Assembly: GCA_029262715.1 (NCBI GenBank)
Contig: JAJCYX010000456.1
Coordinates: forward strand, 1-6,759
Direction: 5' to 3'
DNA length: 6,759 nucleotides
Origin: Chloroflexota bacterium
GTDB lineage: Bacteria; Chloroflexota; Dehalococcoidia; Lucifugimonadales; Lucifugimonadaceae
The first letter of the stretch is position 1. Each line of letters begins with the position of its first letter. Shown here piece by piece: positions 1-6,118 of this stretch. The position numbers and the translations under genes are program-made. Below the pieces are notes generated by a model that was given only the letters and a program-made list of their open reading frames with translations, did not search any database and was not told the DNA's origin.

Positions 1-265
1 ATTCGGCTGAAAGCTCAGTGTTTTCGTACAACTGGTAGCAAGGCACACCTGCGCCGAACTCCAGCCCTGAACCGTCATTTTTGATGGCTACAAGTTCAGG
101 AATCTTCTTGATATCAACAACGGCGTCCAAATCAAAACGTCCGCCTCTTGCCTGAACCAGCAGGTCAGTGCCACCGGCAATCGGACGTGCTCTGTCACCG
201 TGCTTTTCTAGGACCGCCACGGCTTCATCAACGGTCTTTGGTGCAACATACGCGAACGGATGCAA
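1..265 (-). CDS. FAD-binding subunit of a molybdenum hydroxylase (CoxM/XdhB-like), 5' part only
   Basis: Only the first 88 codons are in the window; the gene continues past the left edge (full family members are about 290 residues). The product is the FAD-binding middle subunit of a xanthine dehydrogenase / CO dehydrogenase-type enzyme. In this family it passes electrons between the iron-sulphur subunit and an external acceptor, next to a Moco-containing large subunit. Seen in the translation: an N-terminal HPFAYVAPKTVDEAV segment and the FAD pyrophosphate-binding loop IAGGTDLL (about residues 29-36), followed by DAVVDIKKIPEL and LEFGAGVP, all typical of FAD_binding_5 proteins. The start is TTG at 265-263. 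No ATG or GTG lies in frame just upstream, and a strong Shine-Dalgarno GAAAGGAG (280-273) sits 7 nt away. The substrate cannot be told from this fragment. The 213-bp gap to the HIT gene and the structured leader suggest it begins its own transcription unit. Confidence 0.88.
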   Translation of the reverse strand, partial: MHPFAYVAPKTVDEAVAVLEKHGDRARPIAGGTDLLVQARGGRFDLDAVVDIKKIPELVAIKNDGSGLEFGAGVPCYQLYENTELSAE

Positions 266-400
266 AAACCCGCTCCTTTCATCTCGTCGCGTTGACCGGC
301 GATGAGGAGTTCGCCGGCGGGGTTCGGCCGTAAGGCCGGCTACCGTTCAGACAACCCTGTAGGCCACAGAATGGTAAGCGGCCTCATTATGCGCGCAGGT
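266..400 (-). promoter_or_regulatory. Structured 5' leader with candidate anti-Shine-Dalgarno loop
   Basis: This stretch lies between the HIT gene and the TTG start of the FAD-subunit gene and is rich in inverted repeats. AGGCC/GGCCT pairs 361-365 with 380-384. GGGTT/AACCC pairs 320-324 with 353-357. Within that pair is a hairpin CGGCC-GTAA-GGCCG (325-338, plus-strand reading). A perfect 7-bp stem CCGGCGA/TCGCCGG pairs 296-302 with 311-317 around an 8-nt loop. On the transcribed (minus) strand that loop reads ACTCCTCA. Its CTCCT is complementary to the AGGAG of the Shine-Dalgarno site about 25 nt downstream (280-273), so loop-SD pairing could control translation. I do not recognise it as a named riboswitch class. 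A regulatory role is inference. Confidence 0.4.
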
Positions 401-478
401 CTACTGCTTCGCAACTTTAAGCATGAGTGTCATGGGTACCGGTTCTACAAAGTGGCGCAAACGCCCGAAAACAGGACC

Positions 479-880
479 CTAGCCTTCTGTGCCGGTGTTC
501 GTCTCACCCAGTGGGTACAGGTTCTGTCCGCCCATCACGTGCACATGCAGATGGTCCAGGACCTGACCGGCGTCCGCGCCTTGGTTAATGGCAATCCTGT
601 AGCCGCTCTCTGCGATTCCCATTTCCTGGGCCACTTTCGAGGCGACTCTAATCAGACGGCCAAGAAGAACATCATCGGCTTCCGTCGCTTCTTCCAGTCG
701 CGTCACATGTTTCCTGGGTATCACCAACAAATGTACTTTCGCGACAGGTGTCACATCGTGAAACGCGATGATTTCATCATCGCTGTAGACCTGCCTGCTG
801 GGCAGAGTTCCCACGGCGACCCGGCAGAATACACAGCCTGGGTCTTCTGTCGCACTTTCATCGTGAACGTCTTGCATCAT
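479..880 (-). CDS. HIT family protein (histidine triad, HinT-like)
   Basis: The protein has 133 residues and belongs to the histidine triad superfamily, small homodimeric cytosolic nucleotide-binding enzymes. HinT-type members hydrolyse purine nucleoside phosphoramidates and acyl-adenylates. The triad HLHVHV is at residues 110-115 and its second or third His is the usual nucleophile. Other family marks are C-x-F-C at 16-19, AFHDVTPVAKVHLLVIPRKH at 39-58 and the conserved Asn99 in RIAINQG. Cys16, Cys19, His50 and the first triad His are in the positions of the zinc site of zinc-containing members. Length is normal. ATG 880-878 follows AAAGGA (894-889) at 8 nt spacing; a second Met at codon 2 is less well placed. 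It starts 38 nt after acyl-CoA dehydrogenase B and may be cotranscribed with it. Physiological substrate unknown. Confidence 0.93.
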   Translation of the reverse strand: MMQDVHDESATEDPGCVFCRVAVGTLPSRQVYSDDEIIAFHDVTPVAKVHLLVIPRKHVTRLEEATEADDVLLGRLIRVASKVAQEMGIAESGYRIAINQGADAGQVLDHLHVHVMGGQNLYPLGETNTGTEG

Positions 881-918
881 AGTGAATGTCCTTTTGCGAC
901 AGTCAATTGTCCGTAAAT

Positions 919-2028
919 CTAGAGTTCAAGAGCGTCTGCAAGTCGGTCTGTGTGCGCCGCAGTATCGCCAAATTCAACGGCCCATGACAGCGCATGCCGT
1001 GTGTACAGATGCAGATCGTGTTCCTGTGTGAATCCTATCGCGCCGTGGCACTGGTGCGCCGTCCAGCAGACCTGCGGAATAAGCTCACTTGCTGCCAGCT
1101 TGGCGCGGGAGACCTGTTTAGCTGCATCCGGGCTGCTCTCCGCAACACTCCAGACGGCCTGCCGCGCAAGCTGTTCGACCCTCCGAACAGAAACCGCCAT
1201 ATCGGCCAGATGATGCTGCACAGCCTGGAATGAGCCGATCGGAACACCGAACTGTTTCCGTTCCTTTACATATGCTGCGGTGATGTCCAGGACATGCCGA
1301 CCGAGACCTGCCAGTTGGATTGCTCGAAAAGCTGCGCCTTTTTGCATCAACGCTTCAACAAACGGCCAACCCTCATTCTCCGAACCGACGATCCGAAATA
1401 CATCGACCGTTGTTTCGTTAAATGTAAGGACTGTGGTCGGAGTTCCTGACGCGTGGTTGACCGTCTCGCTGCTTATCCCGTTTGCTTCGCGATTAACTAC
1501 AAAAATCGAAACATCGCTCGGCCTGTCGCCGGTGCGCGCTGCAACGAGTATCTGTGACGCCTCATCACCGTAGCTGACGAAGTGCTTGGTTCCTGTGATG
1601 GCCCATCCGTTGTCGGTTTTGACAGCGGTGGCGCGGATGTCCTCTGGCCGCCATGAGGCCGATTGTTCAAGGATTGCAATAGCTGCGGAACTTGAACCAT
1701 CAGCAAGCCGCGGCAGGATCTCTTTTTTCAGGCGCTCATCTGCAGCAGCTTCCAGCAATGGACTGACAAGCACCGAGAACTCGAATAGCGGCCCACGACC
1801 GAGGTTCGCGCCCCATTGCTCAATTAAGACGCCGAGCGCGACCAGACCCATGTCTGCGCCGCCGTACCGCTCTGAAACCGCCAGTCCCGGCCAGCCCATC
1901 TCGGCGACTTTGCTCCAGAACGCATCGGCATCACCGCTGCGGGCTAACTCAGGGCCGGCCTCACGCTCCAGGAACTCCTGAGCGCTGGCCCGGACCATCT
2001 CTTCAGTTTCGTTAAATCCTAGATCCAT
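919..2028 (-). CDS. Acyl-CoA dehydrogenase family protein, probable non-catalytic subunit (ACAD B)
   Basis: This is a 369-residue flavoprotein of the acyl-CoA dehydrogenase fold (alpha-helical N domain about 1-110, beta middle domain about 112-215, helical C domain about 230-369). Seen: the FAD-contacting ERKQFGVPIGSFQAVQHHLADM (256-277) and the late block QCHGAIGFTQEHDLHLYTR (326-344), both conserved in ACADs. Neither usual position of the catalytic Glu is kept. The helix-G region reads KGAAFRAIQ (230-238) instead of an x-E-R motif, and the C-terminal GTxxIQ block is replaced by FGDTAAHTDRLA (353-364). That pattern is known from the FAD-carrying but non-catalytic subunits of heterotetrameric steroid-type ACADs, so I infer it partners ACAD A upstream. 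The start is ATG 2028-2026, with only a weak ribosome site (TTAGA). The 221-bp gap to ACAD A holds a structured repeat; HIT follows after 38 nt. Substrate unknown. Confidence 0.9.
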   Translation of the reverse strand: MDLGFNETEEMVRASAQEFLEREAGPELARSGDADAFWSKVAEMGWPGLAVSERYGGADMGLVALGVLIEQWGANLGRGPLFEFSVLVSPLLEAAADERLKKEILPRLADGSSSAAIAILEQSASWRPEDIRATAVKTDNGWAITGTKHFVSYGDEASQILVAARTGDRPSDVSIFVVNREANGISSETVNHASGTPTTVLTFNETTVDVFRIVGSENEGWPFVEALMQKGAAFRAIQLAGLGRHVLDITAAYVKERKQFGVPIGSFQAVQHHLADMAVSVRRVEQLARQAVWSVAESSPDAAKQVSRAKLAASELIPQVCWTAHQCHGAIGFTQEHDLHLYTRHALSWAVEFGDTAAHTDRLADALEL

Positions 2029-2098
2029 AATTTCTAAGGATGCTGTTCGCTTGTCATATCGTCTCTACCCTAGTGCGGAGCCGAACCGCTGAACAATT

Positions 2099-2224
2099 TG
2101 TCATTCTTCCCAGCCGTGCTGAGCGTGTCGAAAAATGGCCGGTCTGTCATTCTGAACTCGATTCAGAATCTCTCGGGAGACCGCATTTCATTGGTCAGAT
2201 ATCTCCGCTTCAGTCGAGATGACA
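2099..2224. repeat. Structured intergenic repeat (REP/MITE-like), about 80 bp plus a partial copy
   Basis: The gap between the two dehydrogenase genes holds an element bounded by TGTCAT (2145-2150) and its inverse ATGACA (2219-2224). Inside are a perfect hairpin ATTCTGAA-ctcga-TTCAGAAT (2149-2169), the short palindrome TCTCGGGAGA (2171-2180), and ATCTC/GAGAT arms (2201-2205, 2216-2220). The first 9 bp, TGTCATTCT, occur again at 2099-2107, suggesting a partial second copy. No coding potential is seen. Sequences of this kind (TGTCATTCTGA... at one end, ...TCGAGATGACA at the other) resemble small dispersed repeats of bacterial genomes. Whether it is repeated elsewhere cannot be seen from one window. 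Transcribed from the minus strand, it could fold and affect mRNA stability between the two genes. Confidence 0.55.
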
Positions 2225-2249
2225 ATAAGAAAACGCAGTTCGCTGCCAG

Positions 2250-3428
2250 CTACACTCGCGGCAACTCCAATCCTCGCCATGCAATCAGGTTCTTCTGTAT
2301 CTCCGTCGTCCCTGCCAGGATCTCACCGGACGTGTAGAACATTCGCATCTTGAAGAAGCGGCCCTGCAACTTGGCGTGTGGCGAACCGCTCTCCAGTACG
2401 CCGTACATCCCCAGTAGCTGCAGCCCGTAATCCAGCACGCTTTTATTCGCCAGCGTTCCCGACAGCTTGCTCATCGAAGCTACGTCGGCCGGTGCCTCAC
2501 CCTGCTGCTGCGACCAGGCAACCTCGTAAGCGAGTAGTCGTGCTCCCTCAATCTCAACATCAAGCTCTGCCATTTTGCGCCTGATGGACGGATCGGCAGA
2601 AAGAGGCAACCCGTTCGGCCCAGTCTCATCTCGGCAAAACTGCGCCAATTCGTCCCAGGCCCGCTGCCCCCAGGCCACGTAGTCGATACCTGATCGCTCG
2701 TAGTTCAAGACCGACATGCCCACCCGCCAGCCATTGTTCAGGTCACCCACGAGATTCTCGGCGGGAACCGCGACATCGTCGAACGTCACCTGGTTAAAAC
2801 TGTGCGATCCGGCCATGTTGTATATCGGTCTGACCTCAACACCGGGAGTCTTCATATCTACGAGGAGCATCGAGATACCTCGGTGCTTCGGCGCGTCAGG
2901 GTCGGTCCGCACCAGCATGAACATCATGTCAGCGCGGTGAGCCAATGATGTCCAGATCTTCGCACCGTTGATGATGAACTTATCGCCGTCTCGCACAGCA
3001 CGAGTCTTTAACGAAGCGAGGTCCGAGCCCGCGTCAGGTTCCGAGTAGCCCTGGCACCACTGGATTCCACCGGCCGCAATGTCAGGTAGGTACTTCGATT
3101 TCTGTTCGTCGGTGCCGTAAAACATCAGCACCGGACCGATCATTCGTGTACCAAACCGGTCGTTGCCGGGAGCCCTGTGATAGGCCATTTCCTCGGCAAA
3201 AATTATGTTTCGAAGCGAAGAGGCATCCTGGCCGCCATACTGCTCCGGCCAGTGCATCACCAGCCAACCACGCGCAGCCAGAGCCTTGCGCATCCGCTGA
3301 TTCAGAGCCCAACCGTCTTTGCTCGATTCGTCGACCGGCCCAGTCCAGCCGTCTGGCAGCTGCTCTGCAAGGAAAGTTCTTAGTTCGCTGCGGAACTGTT
3401 CATCTTCAGTGGTGAATTCGAATCGCAT
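2250..3428 (-). CDS. Acyl-CoA dehydrogenase (FadE-like), probable catalytic subunit (ACAD A)
   Basis: The protein has 392 residues and would carry out FAD-dependent alpha,beta-dehydrogenation of an acyl-CoA, passing electrons to ETF. Seen: the N-terminal helix domain (MRFEFTTEDEQFRSELRTFLAEQLP), the FAD/substrate loops GYSEPDAGSDLASL (127-140) and KIWTSLAHRAD (157-167), and the C-terminal AGTTEIQKN (372-380). The Glu that precedes GT in MCAD-type enzymes is Ala here. Instead Glu244 in LNYERSG (241-247) occupies the helix-G position used as catalytic base by isovaleryl-CoA dehydrogenase and steroid-type ACADs. The start chosen is ATG 3428-3426, preceded by GAGAAG (3443-3438). The longer open frame begins with TTG at 3476 with no ribosome site and adds 16 residues that do not look like the family. 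It lies 72 nt after the RAM gene, probably cotranscribed. The 'QYGG', 'GTTEIQKN' and 'RGLELPR' stretches match ACADs of branched, cyclic or steroid-like acyl chains, but the substrate is not determinable. Confidence 0.93.
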   Translation of the reverse strand: MRFEFTTEDEQFRSELRTFLAEQLPDGWTGPVDESSKDGWALNQRMRKALAARGWLVMHWPEQYGGQDASSLRNIIFAEEMAYHRAPGNDRFGTRMIGPVLMFYGTDEQKSKYLPDIAAGGIQWCQGYSEPDAGSDLASLKTRAVRDGDKFIINGAKIWTSLAHRADMMFMLVRTDPDAPKHRGISMLLVDMKTPGVEVRPIYNMAGSHSFNQVTFDDVAVPAENLVGDLNNGWRVGMSVLNYERSGIDYVAWGQRAWDELAQFCRDETGPNGLPLSADPSIRRKMAELDVEIEGARLLAYEVAWSQQQGEAPADVASMSKLSGTLANKSVLDYGLQLLGMYGVLESGSPHAKLQGRFFKMRMFYTSGEILAGTTEIQKNLIAWRGLELPRV

Positions 3429-3500
3429 CGAAACTAACTTCTCAGGACCCGGAGAGCGAACTGGCCGGACTGACAACGCCGCAATAAAAGCAGTTGATTG

Positions 3501-3749
3501 CTACTCGTGATAGGTGACAGATAGGCAAGTGATCGTCTTCACAATACCCGGGATTTGGTGCATCCCATCGCTGATCAGATCGCCAATAGCATTCAGAGTT
3601 TCAGCCTCTGCCACGGCAACGATATCAAAGGGACCGGTCACAGCGTCTACAGTCGCCATAGACTCAAGTTTTCGCAGACTTTCGATGACTTCACCGGTCT
3701 TACCAACCGAAGTCTCGATCAGGATGTAGGCTCTCGTCTTGTTTGCCAA
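3501..3749 (-). CDS. Stand-alone Lrp/AsnC ligand-binding (RAM) domain protein
   Basis: The protein has 82 residues and matches the C-terminal ligand-binding domain of Lrp/AsnC regulators, with no DNA-binding helix-turn-helix. The predicted order is beta-alpha-beta-beta-alpha-beta: AYILIET, GEVIESLRKLE, ATVDAVTGPFDIVAVAEAE, TLNAIGDLISDGMHQIPGI, VKTITCLSVTY. The GPFDIVA turn (39-45) is the family's typical effector-site signature. Such small proteins form ring-like oligomers that bind amino acids or other small effectors and may modulate partner regulators or enzymes. The start is TTG 3749-3747, 7 nt after GGAG (3760-3757). An ATG nearby (within the SD region) is out of frame. It is the first gene after a good promoter and precedes ACAD A by 72 nt, which suggests a link to that metabolism; the link is inference. 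Confidence 0.87.
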   Translation of the reverse strand: MANKTRAYILIETSVGKTGEVIESLRKLESMATVDAVTGPFDIVAVAEAETLNAIGDLISDGMHQIPGIVKTITCLSVTYHE

Positions 3750-3856
3750 GCGGCCGCTCCATTACTCCCGCACGTACCGGGGACTTGACCGTCACTCATC
3801 TGTCCCGTGGTCATTCGCACGATGGCAAATCCGATCACGCACGCAGATGAATATTC

Positions 3857-3915
3857 AGCATTCCGCTATCGGAACGCGTAACTAAAACTCCATTGTTTCA
3901 GTGGCGCGGAATGCT
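3857..3915. promoter_or_regulatory. Inverted repeat overlapping the promoter (operator candidate)
   Basis: A perfect 10-bp inverted repeat has arms AGCATTCCGC (3857-3866) and GCGGAATGCT (3906-3915), separated by 39 bp. The second arm covers the -10 box of the predicted promoter; the first lies about 40 bp downstream of the predicted start. A smaller TTCCG-ctat-CGGAA palindrome (3861-3874) overlaps the first arm. The layout suits a repressor that binds two sites with looping. Because one arm is upstream of the predicted start, it is unlikely to be only an RNA hairpin. Confidence 0.4.
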
Positions 3916-3939
3916 AGGCCGGTGTAAGTCGAGTGTCAA
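3911..3939 (-). promoter_or_regulatory. Sigma-70-type promoter for the RAM-ACAD unit
   Basis: On the minus strand there is a perfect -35 TTGACA (3939-3934), a 17-bp spacer and a -10 TAGCAT (3916-3911), which matches TATAAT at four of six positions. Predicted transcription would begin near 3904 and leave a leader of about 155 nt before the TTG start at 3749. This is the best promoter match I saw in the window. Confidence 0.6.
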
Positions 3940-4030
3940 CGAACGGTCATGCTATGAAGAGAGCACGGCCGGTTAAGGAGATCGTGAATAGGCGGGAACA
4001 AGACTAGCGTGTTGCCAGACCTACCCGGCC

Positions 4031-4480
4031 CTACATGGGAATTTCGCCGTCCCTGAATCCAAACTCTGAACGAGGTCCGCGGTTGTTGTTACGCATACCG
4101 GTGGCATCCGTGGAGATCGCAGAGGTCCGCACCCAGTCAGGGTGAGTTCGCGGACCCTTTATCTCTCGCGGAGTTGTGTAGGACGACTGCCGTTTCGGAG
4201 ACCCAGAGTTTCGTTGCCTTGTTGCAGCGCTTGTCTGTGAACTATCACGAGCTTCCGGAAGATCGAACTGGAAACCGGAACTGACTGCAAGCAGGGTCAA
4301 AATCGTAATTGAAGCGCCGCGAGGCTTGTACATCCCCGTCTCCCACTCGCTCACGGTTTGCTGGCGAATGCCAAGCTCACGTGCGAGTGCGGCCTGTGAC
4401 TGACCAAGGTGGCTCCGAAGAGCGCGTATGCTCTCGGAAGTCCATTCAAAATCTGGTGGCGGTGGCTGGCGGGTCAACAT
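4031..4480 (-). CDS. XRE-family helix-turn-helix protein with long polar C-terminal tail
   Basis: The protein has 149 residues. The N-terminal part (about 14-69) is a Cro/CI-type helix-turn-helix: ESIRALRSHLG, SQAALARELG, then the recognition helix RQQTVSEWETG (39-49), then PRGASITILTLLAVSSG. It should bind DNA as a transcriptional regulator. From about residue 75 the rest is rich in Ser, Thr, Arg, Asn and Gly, with no recognisable domain, and is probably disordered. Many relatives end soon after the fifth helix. The start is ATG 4480-4478; a TAA stop lies in frame two codons upstream, so no longer start is possible, and there is no convincing ribosome site close by. It follows the M16 peptidase after 110 nt and is separated from the next gene by 281 bp. 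Target unknown; it could act on the nearby inverted repeats. Confidence 0.8.
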   Translation of the reverse strand: MLTRQPPPPDFEWTSESIRALRSHLGQSQAALARELGIRQQTVSEWETGMYKPRGASITILTLLAVSSGFQFDLPEARDSSQTSAATRQRNSGSPKRQSSYTTPREIKGPRTHPDWVRTSAISTDATGMRNNNRGPRSEFGFRDGEIPM

Positions 4481-4590
4481 GCATTAGAAGCTACGCCTTC
4501 CTGCGCTGTTTCCCCAAGTTTTTTTACAGCCGTTTCTAGCGGAAATTGAACTTACACGGAACCCGGTTGAGGCCGCTAGGACAGCGAAGA

Positions 4591-5886
4591 TCAGAAGCTC
4601 ATAGCGTCCTGGAAAGGTGCCGCGTCGTCGAAAGGCCCCACCATGGAAAGCGCCATCTTCTCTGGCTTGATGACGCGCTGTGCGACTCGGGCCAGGTCGT
4701 CGATCTCCACGGCGTCTATGTCTGCAATGACCTGCTCAACGGTTCGAACCTCTCCCTTGAGCAATTCCTGTCCGCCCAGGAAACCTGACACAACGCGACT
4801 CTCCTCCATGCGAAGCAGCATGCGTCCCTTACTCAACTGCTTGGCCTGCGAGAACTCCTTTTCGGTGACGCCCTCACGCGTACGCGCGATCTCTTGAACG
4901 ATCACCGGAACGGCTTCCGAGACGCGTGCAGGGTCGATTCCAGCGCCAATAAGTAGTGCCCCAGCATCGCTAAGCGCATGCACCGAACTGTGAATGTCGT
5001 ACGCAAGTCCACGTTGCTCGCGAATCTCCTCGAACAGCCTGCTGCTCATCGATTCACCGAGGATCACCGAAAGCAGACCAAGTGCGTGCCGGTCATCGTC
5101 CATCATCGACAGGCCTTGCAGCCCGATAGTTAGATGTGCCTGTTCAGTCGGCCTGTTCTCTATCTTCGCAACAGGTCCTCTGAGGTTGTCTTCGAACGAG
5201 CTCATCGGGATCGGCTTGCCGTCAGGCAGATCTCTCATCAAGTCTTCAATCTGGTGCACAACGTCCTCATGACGAATGTTTCCAGCGACTGCGATCACCG
5301 TGTTCGAGGAGATGTACTGAGTGTGCAGGTAGTCCATCATCTGGTCGCGGGTGATGGCCCCGACCGACTCTATCGACCCCGCGACGTCCCGGCCCAACGG
5401 CTGCTCAGGCCACATGATCTCTTCGAGAGTCATCGCAGCACGGCTGCCAGGAGAGTCGTTCGTCGCCCTGATCTCCTCGTAGACAACCTGCTTCTCGCGG
5501 TCGATGTCAGACTGTCGCAGCAGCGAGTTCTGGACCATGTCAGCGAACAGGTCGATGCCTTCCCGGTAGTTCGGGTGAGCGAGCCTGCACCAATACCCAG
5601 TCAGCTCTTTATCGGTGAATGCGTTCAGCGCTCCACCGACCCCTTCGACAACTTCGGAGACATCACGCGGAGTCGGTCGGCCTTTCGTTCCTTTGAACAG
5701 CATGTGCTCGAACAGATGCGATGCGCCTGCAATCTCGTCGTTCTCGTACCGTGATCCAGCCCCAAAGAGAAAATTGATGCTCACTGCGTTGGTGTGGGGC
5801 AATGTGCTGGTGAGTACACGCAGCCCGTTGTCCAACACAGAACGTTCAAACGAAACAACGGCATCGGCAGGTTGATTCTCTTCCAT
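4591..5886 (-). CDS. M16 family zinc metallopeptidase (pitrilysin/processing-peptidase-like)
   Basis: The protein has 431 residues and is a single-unit bacterial M16 peptidase of the kind related to the mitochondrial processing peptidase beta subunit. It should form a clam-shell dimer and degrade small unfolded peptides. Seen: the inverted zinc motif H57-L-F-E60-H61 within SHLFEHMLFKGT, the third zinc ligand Glu137 in VVYEEI exactly 76 residues after His61, NAFTDKELTGY after it, and the C-terminal half with SSRLFEEIREQRGLAY (about 281-296), the family's R/Y substrate-binding block. All catalytic residues are present, so it should be active. The start is ATG 5886-5884, behind GGGAG with a short 3-nt gap. 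The frame stays open to a GTG at 6024, but the extra 46 residues do not resemble the family. No signal peptide from the chosen start, so probably cytosolic. It is divergent from the glycosyltransferase. Confidence 0.93.
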   Translation of the reverse strand: MEENQPADAVVSFERSVLDNGLRVLTSTLPHTNAVSINFLFGAGSRYENDEIAGASHLFEHMLFKGTKGRPTPRDVSEVVEGVGGALNAFTDKELTGYWCRLAHPNYREGIDLFADMVQNSLLRQSDIDREKQVVYEEIRATNDSPGSRAAMTLEEIMWPEQPLGRDVAGSIESVGAITRDQMMDYLHTQYISSNTVIAVAGNIRHEDVVHQIEDLMRDLPDGKPIPMSSFEDNLRGPVAKIENRPTEQAHLTIGLQGLSMMDDDRHALGLLSVILGESMSSRLFEEIREQRGLAYDIHSSVHALSDAGALLIGAGIDPARVSEAVPVIVQEIARTREGVTEKEFSQAKQLSKGRMLLRMEESRVVSGFLGGQELLKGEVRTVEQVIADIDAVEIDDLARVAQRVIKPEKMALSMVGPFDDAAPFQDAMSF

Positions 5887-5928
5887 AAGCTCCCACAGTC
5901 CGCGAGGTGTGCCTGAGTATCCCAGGAA

Positions 5929-5957
5929 ACAATAGAGGCCACGGCAGGTGACCTCAA
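5929..5957 (-). promoter_or_regulatory. Candidate promoter for the M16 peptidase gene
   Basis: On the minus strand TTGAGG (5957-5952) and TATTGT (5934-5929) are 17 bp apart, each matching four of six consensus positions, with a predicted leader of about 36 nt to the ATG at 5886. A second possibility just upstream is TTGACC (5994-5989) with TAGGCT (5971-5966), also 17 bp apart. Either supports the start at 5886 rather than the GTG at 6024. Confidence 0.33.
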
Positions 5958-6066
5958 GAGGAACCAGCCTACTGCCCGGTCTCAGACGGGTCAATTTACT
6001 AGCAGCCACATGAACGTGGCACACAGATTGCCCACTATGCCAACCTGTGATGACAGGTCTGTAGTC

Positions 6067-6118
6067 CGTTCACCTGCCGTATAAACGCAAGTGAACCCGG
6101 ATTACGAACAGGTGAACG
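6067..6118. promoter_or_regulatory. 10-bp inverted repeat, candidate operator
   Basis: CGTTCACCTG (6067-6076) and CAGGTGAACG (6109-6118) are perfect inverse copies 32 bp apart, with a third half-site GTGAAC (6091-6096) between them and a related ACCTGT/ACAGGT palindrome just upstream (6043-6058). The shared CAGGT core repeated four times within 75 bp suggests binding sites for one regulator between divergent genes. The factor is unknown. Confidence 0.35.

Noticed and set aside
302..916. 204-codon plus-strand open frame
   Set aside because: It lies antisense to the HIT gene, whose triad and ribosome site are clear, and its translation resembles no family. It is a shadow frame.
3429..3476. N-terminal extension of ACAD A from TTG 3476
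   Set aside because: There is no Shine-Dalgarno and the added residues do not look like ACAD sequence; the ATG at 3428 begins a normal N-terminal helix domain.
3954..4007. 17-codon plus-strand frame starting ATGAAGAGAGC
   Set aside because: Too short, no ribosome site and no similarity; chance frame.
4500..4560. T-run after GC-rich sequence as an intrinsic terminator
   Set aside because: The T-run reads on the plus strand while both flanking genes are on the minus strand, and no stable hairpin precedes it.
4735..4760. GGTTCGAACC resembling a tRNA T-arm
   Set aside because: It lies inside the M16 coding sequence, and no acceptor stem, D-arm or anticodon arm can be built around it.
5134..5754. 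206-codon plus-strand open frame
   Set aside because: It is fully antisense to the M16 peptidase across the zinc-site region, with low-complexity translation and no family marks.
5887..6024. N-terminal extension of the M16 peptidase from GTG 6024
   Set aside because: The 46 extra residues are not hydrophobic enough for a signal peptide, do not match the family, and overlap the best promoter candidates.
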